This document shows positions 1 to 7,408 of a DNA stretch of 16,694 bases, piece after piece. Under the pieces are notes generated by a model that did no database searches, had not been told where the DNA came from, and saw nothing but the letters and a program-made list of their open reading frames with translations. A program made the translations under genes and the position numbers. Source of the DNA: Reyranella sp. (GTDB taxonomy: Bacteria > Pseudomonadota > Alphaproteobacteria > Reyranellales > Reyranellaceae); the NCBI GenBank assembly GCA_030679805.1, contig JAUXST010000517.1:1-16694 (forward strand). Reading direction: 5' to 3'. Position 1 is the first letter of the stretch, and each line of letters opens with the position of its first letter.

Positions 1-521
<521 letters not shown>

Positions 522-525
<4 letters not shown>

Positions 526-1769
526 GCGAGAGCCTCATCGAGCTGCCGGCAGACGAAGCCCGGGCTTTCGCCGGGCGCTTCGATCTGGCGGCGCTGGAGC
601 GTGCCTTTCTCGACGATCCCTTCCCCTACTATCATGCGTTGCGTCGCTTCGCGCCGCTGAAGCGCCTGCCCGACGGCAGCGTTTTTCTCTCGCGCTATGC
701 CGATGTGGCCGTCTGCTACCGCGACGCGCGCATGAGTTCCGACAAGAAGGCCGAATTCGGTCCCAAGTTCGGCGTCGGTACGCCACTCTACCGCCATCAC
801 ACGACCAGCCTGGTGTTCAACGACCCGCCGTTGCACACACGAGTGCGCAAGCTCCTGGCCGCAGCCTTCACGCCCCGCGCGCTTGCTGCGATGCAGCCGC
901 GGATCGAGGCAGTGGTCGACGACCTCCTCGTCCGGAACGCCGACCGCGGGCGCATGGACCTGATCGAGGACTTCGCCTTCCGGCTTCCGGTCGAAGTGAT
1001 CTGCGACATGCTGGGGGTGCCCCCCGGCGAACGCGCGCCCTTCCGCCGCTATTCGCTGGCCATCCTGGGGGCGCTGGAGCCGGTACCCGGAGCCGATCGG
1101 CTGGCGGCCGGCAATGCCGCGGTGAGCGAATTCTCCGCCTATCTCGACGATCTGATCGCCGAGCGGCGCAAGCGCCCCGCCGACGATCGCGATGTCCTGG
1201 GAACCCTGATCCATGGCGAGGTCGACGGCGAGCGATTGAGCCACGAAGAGCTGGTGCAGAACTGCATCTTTCTCCTGAACGCGGGCCACGAGACCACGAC
1301 CAACCTGATCGGCAACACCGTCGACGCGCTGCTGCGCTTTCCCGGTGAGTTGAAGCGGCTGACCGAGAATCCCGGACTGATCAGGAGCTGCGTCGAGGAA
1401 GGGCTGCGCTTCGAAAGCTCCAACCAGCTCGGCAACCGGCGCCTCGCGGACGACCTCGAGATCACGGGCGAGAGGCTGGCGGCGGGCACCTACATCCATA
1501 TCGGCATCGGCGCCGCCAACCGCGACCCGGCGCAATTCCCCGACCCCGACCGCTTCGATGCCGGCCGCGACCCCAACCGCCATTTTGCCTTCGGCTCGGG
1601 CGTCCACATGTGCCTGGGCGCCGTTCTGGCGCGCCTGGAAGGCACGATCGCGATCGGGCGGCTGGTCGGCCGCCTGCAGGGACTACGTCGCGACGGCGTC
1701 CCCGAGCGTGGTGGCCGCGCCCGCTTCCGCGGCTTCAACCGCTACCCGATCACCTGGACGCGATCATGA
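522..1769 (+). CDS. Cytochrome P450 (probable CTG start)
   Basis: This is a soluble bacterial-type P450 of 415 aa, a heme-thiolate monooxygenase that needs separate redox partners; none is seen nearby. Visible motifs: DPFPYYHALR near the N-terminus, DPPLHTRVR (C-helix), AGHETTT at 254-260 (I-helix oxygen-activating motif), EGLR at 293-296 (ExxR) and FGSGVHMCLG at 357-366, with Cys364 as heme ligand. There is no signal peptide or membrane anchor. Start choice: the frame has no ATG or GTG upstream of the conserved N-terminal region. The first standard alternative, TTG 639, would remove the conserved DPFPYYHA segment and has no good ribosome site. CTG 522 has a strong one and gives the usual family length. 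The gene overlaps its upstream neighbour at CTGA and its downstream neighbour at ATGA. Substrate is unknown; the dehydrogenase neighbour hints at fatty acid, steroid or terpenoid breakdown, which is inference only. Confidence 0.9.
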
Positions 1770-2227
1770 ACCTGGAGGTTCTAGCGGCCTTCCTCGAAGC
1801 CGCGAACAAGGCGACCTACGCCAACCGGACGATGCCCAAGGCACCTTCCTCGCGCCCGAAGTCGCTCGACTATCACTTCGAGCAGGACGGCCTGATCTAT
1901 CACGACACTTATTTCGGCGTGCGTGACTTCATCGGCGCCGAGATCGTCTATGAGAACGGCATGCCGACCTGGGGCATGAACTATTTCGGTTTCGTCCTCG
2001 ACGATCAGGTGAGCGAGAAGGACGTCTACGCGTTCCTGCGCGCCGCCCTGATGCAGCCTTACAACGACATCATCCCCGTGCGCGGGCCGCGCCGCTTCGA
2101 CGAGGCCGGCCGGCAGTATCGTTTTGGCGTCGAAGGCGACCTCACCAACTTTTCCGGCACCGAGGAAGCCTTGTTCGACGGCAAAGTCGTCTATCGCTGC
2201 CTGGTACACGGCGGACTGATCAAATGA
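1766..2227 (+). CDS. DUF5680 domain protein
   Basis: This 153-aa protein has no known function. It begins MNLEVLAAFLEAANKATYA and contains DGLIYHDTYFGVRDFIGAEIV (about residues 42-62), then PTWGMNYFG, then a C-terminal PVRGPRRF and FSGTEE region. The order and wording match DUF5680 proteins, which are small, soluble and of unknown activity. No signal peptide, membrane segment or metal-binding cysteine cluster is seen. The ATG overlaps the P450 stop codon (ATGA), so translation is probably coupled. It is the last gene of the plus-strand unit and is followed at once by a terminator hairpin. The start is unambiguous from the overlap. The family name rests on motif recall, not on a search. Confidence 0.85.
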   Translation: MNLEVLAAFLEAANKATYANRTMPKAPSSRPKSLDYHFEQDGLIYHDTYFGVRDFIGAEIVYENGMPTWGMNYFGFVLDDQVSEKDVYAFLRAALMQPYNDIIPVRGPRRFDEAGRQYRFGVEGDLTNFSGTEEALFDGKVVYRCLVHGGLIK

Positions 2228-2253
2228 AAACGCCCGGCTCTTGCCGGGCGTTT
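2228..2253. terminator. Bidirectional intrinsic terminator between convergent units
   Basis: AAACGCCCGGC (2228-2238) and GCCGGGCGTTT (2243-2253) form a perfect 11-bp stem with loop TCTT. On the plus strand it starts directly after the DUF5680 stop codon. On the minus strand it lies about 22 nt past the rplQ stop and ends in a short T run. The A/T ends of the stem supply the U tract in both directions. Confidence 0.85.
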
Positions 2254-2267
2254 CCGAAGATCTTCGG
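2254..2267. repeat. 14-bp perfect palindrome beside the terminator
   Basis: CCGAAGATCTTCGG is its own reverse complement and fills most of the space between the terminator stem and the rplQ stop. As RNA it could form a 5-bp hairpin with a GATC loop just ahead of the rplQ-side terminator. It may assist termination or be incidental. Confidence 0.5.
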
Positions 2268-2275
2268 GAAGAGGC

Positions 2276-2698
2276 TTACGCCGCTTCCTGTTGCTCGGCC
2301 GTGTCGGCCGACGGGCCGCTGTCCTGGCCCTTGGCGGCGGTGTCGCGCTCGATGAACTCGATCACGGCCATCGGCGCGGCGTCGCCGAAGCGGTAGCCCG
2401 CCTTCAGCACCCGCAGGTAGCCGCCCGCGCGCTTCGAATAGCGAGGGCCCAGAGTCGTGAAGAGCTTGTCGGCGACGTAGGGGTCGCGCAGGAAACCGAT
2501 CGCCTGCCGGCGGGCGTGCAGGCCGCCCTTCTTGCCGAGCGTGACCAGCTTCTCGACGATCGGACGCAGGTCCTTCGCCTTGTGCAGCGTGGTCGTGATC
2601 TGCTCGTGCTTGATGAGGGCACCGGCGAGATTCATGAACATCGCCTTGCGATGCTCGGAGGTGCGGTGGAATTTCCGACCGCGATTGGCGTGACGCAT
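2276..2698 (-). CDS. rplQ: 50S ribosomal protein L17
   Basis: The 140-aa protein opens MRHANRGRKFHRTSEHR, the L17 hallmark, and keeps LIKHEQITTTLHKAKDLRP and the RVLKAGYRFGDAAPMAVIEF segment. L17 binds 23S rRNA near the peptide exit tunnel. The folded core ends about residue 119 (IERD). The remaining roughly 20 residues are a polar, Ala/Gln/Glu-rich tail, common in alphaproteobacterial L17 and probably disordered. It is the last gene of the minus-strand cluster, 23 bp after rpoA, and is followed by the shared terminator. The ATG is the only sensible start because MRHxxxGRK is the universal N-terminus. Confidence 0.98.
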   Translation of the reverse strand: MRHANRGRKFHRTSEHRKAMFMNLAGALIKHEQITTTLHKAKDLRPIVEKLVTLGKKGGLHARRQAIGFLRDPYVADKLFTTLGPRYSKRAGGYLRVLKAGYRFGDAAPMAVIEFIERDTAAKGQDSGPSADTAEQQEAA

Positions 2699-2721
2699 GA
2701 CCTAATATCCTTCCAGCCGGC

Positions 2722-3738
2722 CTAGTACGGCTCTTCCAGCCGCTTGGCCATTTCCTCGATGTTGTCCGGCGGCCAGCCCGGGATTTCCATGCCCAGGTGG
2801 AGGCCCATGCCGGCCAGCACTTCCTTGATCTCGTTCAGCGACTTGCGGCCGAAGTTCGGCGTCCGCAGCATCTCCGCCTCGGTCTTCTGCACGAGATCGC
2901 CGATGTAGATGATGTTGTCGTTCTTCAGGCAGTTGGCCGACCGCACCGACAGCTCGAGTTCGTCGACCTTGCGCAGAAGGTTGCGGTTGAACGGGAAGTC
3001 GTCCTGCTGCTCTTCCTTGCGGACCTCGCGCGGCTCCTCGAAGTTGATGAAGAGCTGGAGCTGGTCCTGCAGGATGCGAGCAGCGAGCGCCACGGCGTCG
3101 GCCGGCATCGTCGTGCCGTTGGTCTCGACCGTCATCGACAGCTTGTCGTAGTCGGTGACCTGGCCGACACGGCTGTTCTCGATCTTGTAGGAGACGCGCT
3201 TGACCGGGCTGAACACCGAGTCGACCGGAATCAGGCCGATCGGCGCATCTTCCGGACGGTTGGCCGAAGCCGGGACATAGCCCTTGCCCGTGGCGACCAT
3301 CAGTTCCATCGAGATCGAGGCGCCGTCGTCGAGCGTGCAGATCAGGTGTTTCGGATCCATGATCTGGACGTCGCCCGGCAGTTCGATCATGCCGGCGGTG
3401 ACTTCACCGGGGCCGACGGCGCGCAGATAGAGGCGCTGCGGACGGTCGCCCTGCATTTTCACGGCCATCGCCTTGATGTTGAGGACGATGTCGACCACAT
3501 CCTCGCGCGCACCGGGAATCGACGAGAACTCATGCAGCACGTTGTCGATCTTGATCGACGTGACGGCCGCACCCTGCAACGACGACAATAGTACGCGGCG
3601 GAGCGCATTGCCGAGCGTGAGGCCGAAGCCCCGCTCCAGCGGCTCGGCGACGATGGTCGCGGTACGACCAGGGTCGACGCCAGCCTCGGTGACAAGCTTC
3701 TCCGGCTTGATCAGGTCCTGCCAGTTCTTCTGAAGCAC
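2722..3738 (-). CDS. rpoA: DNA-directed RNA polymerase subunit alpha
   Basis: RpoA is 338 aa, the normal proteobacterial size. The N-terminal domain (about 1-235) carries RGFGLTLGNALRRVLLSS (36-53), used for dimerisation and core enzyme assembly. The C-terminal helix-hairpin-helix domain (about 255-325) has VRSANCLKNDNI, with Arg266 equivalent to the UP-element DNA contact, then PNFGRKSLNEIKEVL. GTG at 3738-3736 is chosen because MLQKNWQDLIKP matches known alpha N-termini and an AGAGAGG ribosome site sits 8 nt upstream. A TTG 42 nt further up would add residues unlike the family. Unlike most junctions here, the gene follows a long 163-bp gap. Confidence 0.98.
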   Translation of the reverse strand: MLQKNWQDLIKPEKLVTEAGVDPGRTATIVAEPLERGFGLTLGNALRRVLLSSLQGAAVTSIKIDNVLHEFSSIPGAREDVVDIVLNIKAMAVKMQGDRPQRLYLRAVGPGEVTAGMIELPGDVQIMDPKHLICTLDDGASISMELMVATGKGYVPASANRPEDAPIGLIPVDSVFSPVKRVSYKIENSRVGQVTDYDKLSMTVETNGTTMPADAVALAARILQDQLQLFINFEEPREVRKEEQQDDFPFNRNLLRKVDELELSVRSANCLKNDNIIYIGDLVQKTEAEMLRTPNFGRKSLNEIKEVLAGMGLHLGMEIPGWPPDNIEEMAKRLEEPY

Positions 3739-3901
3739 GTGGGCTACCTCTCTAGACCGGTGTTCTGCGGACCATCCCAATCAGGCTGGGGGCCCGCGAC
3801 TGTATCGTTCGGAACCGGCGGCGATTGCCGCGATTCACTGGACGGCCCGTCTCCCGCGAGGGAGCCGGCCGCCCGGTAAGAAAATCAGACGCGCCGACGG
3901 C
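3739..3901 (-). other. 163-bp rpsK-rpoA intergenic region with two small hairpins
   Basis: Apart from the rpoA ribosome site (AGAGAGG, 3753-3747), no gene is seen. Two inverted repeats occur: CTCCC/GGGAG at 3851-3864 with a 4-nt loop, flanked by a further GGCC/GGCC pair (3844-3847, 3867-3870), and GCGGC/GCCGC at 3818-3831 with a 4-nt loop. Neither is followed by a T run, so they are not classical terminators. I found no convincing -35/-10 pair. They may be mRNA processing or stability elements. Confidence 0.5.
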
Positions 3902-4324
3902 TCATACGCGGCGACGTTTCGGCGGGCGGCAACCGTTGTGCGGGATCGGCGTCACGTCACGGATCGAGGTGACGGCGAGGCCGACGGCTTGCAACGCACG
4001 CAGCGCCGACTCACGTCCCGAGCCCGGACCGCGCACCTGGATTTCCAGGGTCCGCATGCCGTGTTCCATGGCCTTGCGGCCGGCGCCCTCGGCCGCCATC
4101 TGGGCGGCGAACGGCGTCGACTTGCGCGAGCCCTTGAAGCCCTGCTGGCCCGACGACGACCAGGCAATGGTGTTGCCCTGCGCGTCGGTGATGGTGACGA
4201 TCGTGTTGTTGAACGAGGCGTTCACGTGAGCGACGCCCGCGATGATGTTCTTGCGTTCCTTGCGACGGGGACGCGCGGTCGTAGCGGCAGAAGTGCCACT
4301 CGCGGCGGCTGCAGGCTTGGCCAT
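3902..4324 (-). CDS. rpsK: 30S ribosomal protein S11
   Basis: S11 sits on the 30S platform and helps form the mRNA exit path. The 140-aa product has the diagnostic GVAHVNASFNNTIVTITD, SSGQQGFKGSRKSTPFAAQ and the near-universal C-terminus HNGCRPPKRRRV. The core begins near residue 19 (RPRRKERKN). The first 18 residues form an Ala/Ser/Thr-rich tail, making the protein about 10 aa longer than typical S11, as in other alphaproteobacteria. It lies 18 bp after rpsM. The next gene, rpoA, follows only after a long gap, and rpsD, which intervenes in E. coli, is absent. Confidence 0.98.
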   Translation of the reverse strand: MAKPAAAASGTSAATTARPRRKERKNIIAGVAHVNASFNNTIVTITDAQGNTIAWSSSGQQGFKGSRKSTPFAAQMAAEGAGRKAMEHGMRTLEIQVRGPGSGRESALRALQAVGLAVTSIRDVTPIPHNGCRPPKRRRV

Positions 4325-4342
4325 GATCCGATTTCCCTCGAC

Positions 4343-4720
4343 TTACTTCGTGACTTTCTTCTTGCCGGCAATCGGCTTGGCCGGACCCTTGCGAGTGCGC
4401 GCATTGGTATGCGTGCGCTGCCCATGGACCGGCAGGCCGCGGCGGTGCCGCAGGCCTCGGTAGCAGGCGAGGTCCATCAATCGCTTGATGTTCATCGCCA
4501 CCTCACGACGCAGGTCGCCTTCGACCGTATAGTCCCGGTCGATGGTTTCGCGGATGCGGATGACCTCATCGTCGCTCAGCGTGTTCACGCGGCGCGCGAG
4601 ATCGATCCCCACTTTTCCACAGATCTCCTTGGCTTTCGCCGGACCGATCCCGTGGATGTATTGCAGTCCGATTTCCACCCGCTTGGCGGTCGGAATGTTC
4701 ACACCGGCTATACGAGCCAA
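4343..4720 (-). CDS. rpsM: 30S ribosomal protein S13 (TTG start)
   Basis: S13 is a 30S head protein that contacts the P-site tRNA and the L5 bridge. The 125 aa begin MARIAGVNIPTAKRVEIGL and end in a basic tail with GLRHRRGLPVHGQRTHTNARTRKG, both diagnostic. The start codon is TTG at 4720-4718. The N-terminus matches S13 exactly at that codon, there is no in-frame ATG or GTG just upstream, and AAGGAG (4734-4729) ends 8 nt before it. The gene heads the alpha-operon segment and has its own promoter and a structured leader. Weak start codons on rpsM are known elsewhere, for example GTG in E. coli, where this leader is an autoregulatory site. Confidence 0.98.
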   Translation of the reverse strand: MARIAGVNIPTAKRVEIGLQYIHGIGPAKAKEICGKVGIDLARRVNTLSDDEVIRIRETIDRDYTVEGDLRREVAMNIKRLMDLACYRGLRHRRGLPVHGQRTHTNARTRKGPAKPIAGKKKVTK

Positions 4721-4792
4721 AATCCCAACTCCTTCAAAGACTTACGGCGCGCTCGCGCGCGCCCGTCAGATGTTCCGCTGGCCCCGGAAAAG
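4721..4792 (-). promoter_or_regulatory. Structured 5' leader of the rpsM mRNA
   Basis: From the predicted transcription start near 4792 to the TTG is about 72 nt. Two hairpins stand in tandem: TTCCG/CGGAA at 4773-4789 with a 7-nt loop, and a very GC-rich stem at 4744-4766 (ACGG plus CGCGC pairing with GCGCG plus CCGT, one bulged C, loop TCGC). The ribosome site follows immediately. The pairing is seen in the sequence; a control role, such as ribosomal protein feedback, is inference by analogy with other alpha-operon leaders. Confidence 0.55.
4729..4734 (-). promoter_or_regulatory. Shine-Dalgarno supporting the rpsM TTG start
   Basis: On the minus strand AAGGAG lies 8 nt before TTG 4720. Another TTG directly after the AAGGAG is out of frame with S13, so the one at 4720 is the start. 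Confidence 0.8.
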
Positions 4793-4798
4793 CGCGCG

Positions 4799-4826
4799 AT
4801 TATAGGTACCTGCGCCCCCGAGTCAA
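4799..4826 (-). promoter_or_regulatory. Near-consensus sigma-70 type promoter for rpsM-rpsK-rpoA-rplQ
   Basis: Minus strand: TTGACT (4826-4821), 16-bp spacer, TATAAT (4804-4799). That is 5 of 6 and 6 of 6 matches to the housekeeping sigma consensus. The start of transcription is expected near 4791-4793. The seven bases after the -10 box are all G or C (CGCGCGC), a GC-rich discriminator of the kind tied to growth-rate and ppGpp control of translation genes. The site lies in the adk-rpsM gap, about 16 bp past the adk stop, so adk itself is not affected. Confidence 0.85.
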
Positions 4827-4841
4827 CGGAACTCACGCTTG

Positions 4842-5492
4842 TCAAGTCCCTGCCAAAACGGCGGAGATTTGACGGTAAACAGTGTCCATCGAGGCCATCC
4901 CGTCGACCTTCCGCAGCACCCCCCGGGCGCCGTAGTAGGGCAGCAGGGGCTCCGTCTGGGCCCGGTAGGCGGCCATGCGGGTCTTCACCGTCTCGGCATT
5001 GTCGTCCTTGCGCCGGGTGAATTCCTTGTTGCCGCAGACGTCACAGACGCCCTCGACTTTGGGCCGCTTGAACTTGTCGTGGTAGCCCGTGCCGCACTTG
5101 GCACAGCTAAAACGGCCGACGATGCGCTCGGTCAGCGCCGCCTCGTCGACTTCCATCTCGACCACCCGGTCGAGCTTGGCGCCGCTGGTCGTCAGCATGC
5201 GGTCGAGCGCCTCGGCCTGAGCCTGGGTCCGCGGAAACCCATCGAGGATGAAGCCCTTGGCGCAATCCGGCTGGGCGATACGGTCCTCGATCAGGCCGAC
5301 CATCAGCTCGTCCGGCACCAGTTCGCCGCGCTCCATGATGCCCTTGGCCTTCTTGCCAAGGTCGCTGCCCGAGGCAACGGCGGCGCGCAGCATGTCGCCG
5401 GTCGAAAGCTGTACCATGCCGCGCTCCTGCTGGAGCCGCTGTGCCTGGGTGCCCTTGCCCGCGCCGGGAGGTCCGAGAAGGATGATGTTCAT
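4842..5492 (-). CDS. adk: Adenylate kinase with zinc-type LID
   Basis: Cytosolic enzyme interconverting ATP + AMP and 2 ADP; 216 aa, the long-LID form. Seen: P-loop GPPGAGKGT (7-15), AMP-site STGDMLR (30-36), DGFPRT (84-89), LID (about 122-160) and RRKDDNAETVKTRM. The LID carries four cysteines in two pairs, CAKC at 130-133 and CDVC at 150-153, the pattern of structural zinc-binding adenylate kinases. Start: MNIILLGPPGAGKG fits the family, and its ATG overlaps the secY stop (ATGA, 5489-5492), so translation is coupled to secY. Upstream in-frame sequence only runs through secY in another frame. The secY-adk-rpsM order is typical of alphaproteobacteria. Confidence 0.98.
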   Translation of the reverse strand: MNIILLGPPGAGKGTQAQRLQQERGMVQLSTGDMLRAAVASGSDLGKKAKGIMERGELVPDELMVGLIEDRIAQPDCAKGFILDGFPRTQAQAEALDRMLTTSGAKLDRVVEMEVDEAALTERIVGRFSCAKCGTGYHDKFKRPKVEGVCDVCGNKEFTRRKDDNAETVKTRMAAYRAQTEPLLPYYGARGVLRKVDGMASMDTVYRQISAVLAGT

Positions 5493-6835
5493 CGACCCTT
5501 CCCGCGCAGGCGCGCCTTCTTGATGAGGCCCTCGTACTGATGGGCCAGCAGGTGCGACTGTACCTGGGTCACGGTGTCGAGCGTCACGGACACCACGATC
5601 AGCAAGCTGGTGCCGCCGAAGTAGAACGGCACACCGCCACGGGCGATCAGCAGTTCCGGCAGAATGCAGACCGCCGAGAGGTAGAGGGCGCCGATCACCG
5701 TCAGGCGATTGAGGATGTATTCCAGATACTCGGCCGTGTTCTTGCCGGGCCGGATGCCAGGTACAAAGCCGCCGTTCTTCTTGAGGTTGTCGGCAGTGTC
5801 GACGGGATTGAAGACGACGGTGGTGTAGAAGAAGCAGAAGAAGACGATCAGGGCGACGTAGGACAGCAGATAGAGCGGCTGGCCGTGACCGAGCCACGTG
5901 GCGATCCACTGCACCCAGCCCGGCTCGCCGGCATTGCCCTGGAACGAGGCGATGGTCGCCGGAAAGAGCAGCAGCGACGACGCGAAGATCGGCGGAATGA
6001 CGCCGGAGGTATTGATCTTGAGCGGCAGATGGGAGGCCTCGCCGCCGTACATGCGGTTGCCGACCTGTCGCTTGGGATACTGGACGATGATCCGCCGCTG
6101 CGCGGTTTCCACGTAGACGACGACAGCCACCACCGCCACCACGCCGACGATCAGGGCGATGATGAACAGCGCCGAGAGTGCGCCGGTGCGGCCGAGTTCC
6201 AGGGTCTGGATCAGGGCGCCCGGAAGGGCCGCCACGATGCCGGCGAAGATGATCAGCGAGACGCCGTTGCCGACGCCGCGGGCAGTGATCTGCTCACCCA
6301 GCCACATCAGGAACAATGTCCCGCCGACCAGGGTAACGACGGTCACAAACCGGAAGAACAGGCCCGGGTCGACCACGACCGGTCCCACGGAGACGACCTG
6401 GCTTTCCAGACCGGCGGCGATGGCATAGGCCTGGAAGGCCGCCAGGATCACGGTGCCGTAGCGCGTGTATTGGTTGATCTTCTTGCGGCCCGCCTCGCCC
6501 TCTTTCTTCAGCGCTTCAAGCGACGGCACGACCGTCGTCAGGATCTGCATGATGATGGAGGCCGAGATGTACGGCATGATCGAGAGCGCAAGCACCGACA
6601 TGCGGCCGATCGAGCCGCCCGAGAACACGTCGAGGAGGCCGGCAATGCCACCGGCCTGCTGCTTGAACATCTCGGCCAGGGCGGCGGGATCGACGCCGGG
6701 CACGGGAATGTAAGCACCGAGACGGAAAACGACGAGCGCGCCCAAGGTAAACCACAGGCGATTCTTCAGCTCGGTCGCCTTACCGATCGCGCCCCAGTTC
6801 AGATTGGATGCAAGTTGCTCGGCGGCGGATGCCAT
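5489..6835 (-). CDS. secY: Protein translocase subunit SecY
   Basis: SecY is the pore of the SecYEG channel in the inner membrane. The 448-aa protein has ten predicted hydrophobic segments. The N-terminus carries KNRLWFTLGALVVFRLGAYIPVPG. Also seen are GNGVSLIIFAGIVAALP, the cytoplasmic loop YGGEASHLPLKINTSGVIPP, and VVFNPVDTADNLKKNGGFVPG before helix 9. The C-terminus HQYEGLIKKARLRGKGR is basic and cytoplasmic, as in the family. The ATG is preceded by GAGG at a short 4-nt spacing. A 59-bp gap with a hairpin separates it from rplO, and the stop overlaps the adk start by 4 bp. It is the only membrane protein in the cluster, in its usual place after rplO. Confidence 0.98.
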   Translation of the reverse strand: MASAAEQLASNLNWGAIGKATELKNRLWFTLGALVVFRLGAYIPVPGVDPAALAEMFKQQAGGIAGLLDVFSGGSIGRMSVLALSIMPYISASIIMQILTTVVPSLEALKKEGEAGRKKINQYTRYGTVILAAFQAYAIAAGLESQVVSVGPVVVDPGLFFRFVTVVTLVGGTLFLMWLGEQITARGVGNGVSLIIFAGIVAALPGALIQTLELGRTGALSALFIIALIVGVVAVVAVVVYVETAQRRIIVQYPKRQVGNRMYGGEASHLPLKINTSGVIPPIFASSLLLFPATIASFQGNAGEPGWVQWIATWLGHGQPLYLLSYVALIVFFCFFYTTVVFNPVDTADNLKKNGGFVPGIRPGKNTAEYLEYILNRLTVIGALYLSAVCILPELLIARGGVPFYFGGTSLLIVVSVTLDTVTQVQSHLLAHQYEGLIKKARLRGKGR

Positions 6836-6860
6836 GGAACCTCACGCGTGAACGACACAA

Positions 6861-6878
6861 GGGGGAGACGACGCCCCC
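6861..6878 (-). other. Intercistronic hairpin between rplO and secY
   Basis: GGGGG (6861-6865) and CCCCC (6874-6878) pair around an 8-nt loop. In the mRNA the stem is followed by UUGU, too weak for a confident terminator. It may be a partial attenuator or a stability element that lowers secY output relative to the ribosomal proteins; that role is inference. Confidence 0.4.
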
Positions 6879-6894
6879 ATTGACGCCGTCTGGC

Positions 6895-7374
6895 TTAGGC
6901 CGCCTCGGCGACGGGCTTGGGCGGCATTTCGATCTTGCCGCCGGCCTTCTCAACCGCGGCGATCGCCGACGCCGAGGCGCCCGCGACCTTAACTTCGATC
7001 TTGGTCTTCAGCTCGCCTTTGCCAAGGAGCCGCACACCATCTGACGCGTTCTTGAACAGACCGGCGGCGACCATCGCGGCGGCGTCGATCAGCTTGCCGG
7101 CGTCGAGCTTCTTGTCGTCGATCGCCTTCTGCAGCGTGCCGAGATTCACCACCTGCCAGATCTTCTGGTGCGGCGGCCGGAAGCCGCGCTTGGGGATGCG
7201 CCGGTAGAGCGGCATCTGACCGCCTTCGAAGCCCTTGATGGCAACGCCGGTCCGCGACTTCTGGCCCTTGACGCCGCGACCTGCGGTCTTGCCCTTGCCG
7301 GAGCCGATGCCGCGGCCAACACGCATGCGGCCCTTGCGGGAGCCGGGATTGTCGGCGATTTCGTTCAGTCTCAT
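6895..7374 (-). CDS. rplO: 50S ribosomal protein L15
   Basis: L15 is a late-assembly 50S protein reaching deep into 23S rRNA. The 159 aa begin MRLNEIADNPGSRK and show the Gly/Arg/Lys-rich extension GRGIGSGKGKTAGRGVKGQKSR, then EGGQMPLYRRIPKRGF, all diagnostic. The C-terminal half (VKVAGASASAIAAVEKAGG) is the globular domain, ending in an Ala-rich tail. It follows rpmD after 34 bp and precedes secY, the conserved spc order. Confidence 0.98.
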   Translation of the reverse strand: MRLNEIADNPGSRKGRMRVGRGIGSGKGKTAGRGVKGQKSRTGVAIKGFEGGQMPLYRRIPKRGFRPPHQKIWQVVNLGTLQKAIDDKKLDAGKLIDAAAMVAAGLFKNASDGVRLLGKGELKTKIEVKVAGASASAIAAVEKAGGKIEMPPKPVAEAA

Positions 7375-7408
7375 CGTTCGGTCCCCTGCGCTGCCGTTTC
7401 AGTAACGC

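Noticed and set aside
639..1769. P450 starting at TTG 639
   Set aside because: It would drop the conserved DPFPYYHA segment and has no good ribosome site; CTG 522 fits better on both counts.
3739..3780. Longer RpoA from TTG 3780
   Set aside because: The added residues do not resemble alpha subunits, and GTG 3738 has the ribosome site and the family N-terminus.
3739..3901. A sigma-70 promoter directly before rpoA
   Set aside because: GATACA near 3800 is a poor -10 and has no TTGACA-like box at 16-18 bp. Not strong enough to list.
3938..5020. 360-codon plus-strand open frame over rpsK, rpsM and adk
   Set aside because: Crosses a promoter and three confirmed genes; no conserved motif.
5540..6883. 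447-codon open frame antisense to secY
   Set aside because: Composition (runs of His, Asp, Arg, Gln) is that of the reverse of membrane-protein codons; no domain is seen. Shadow frame.
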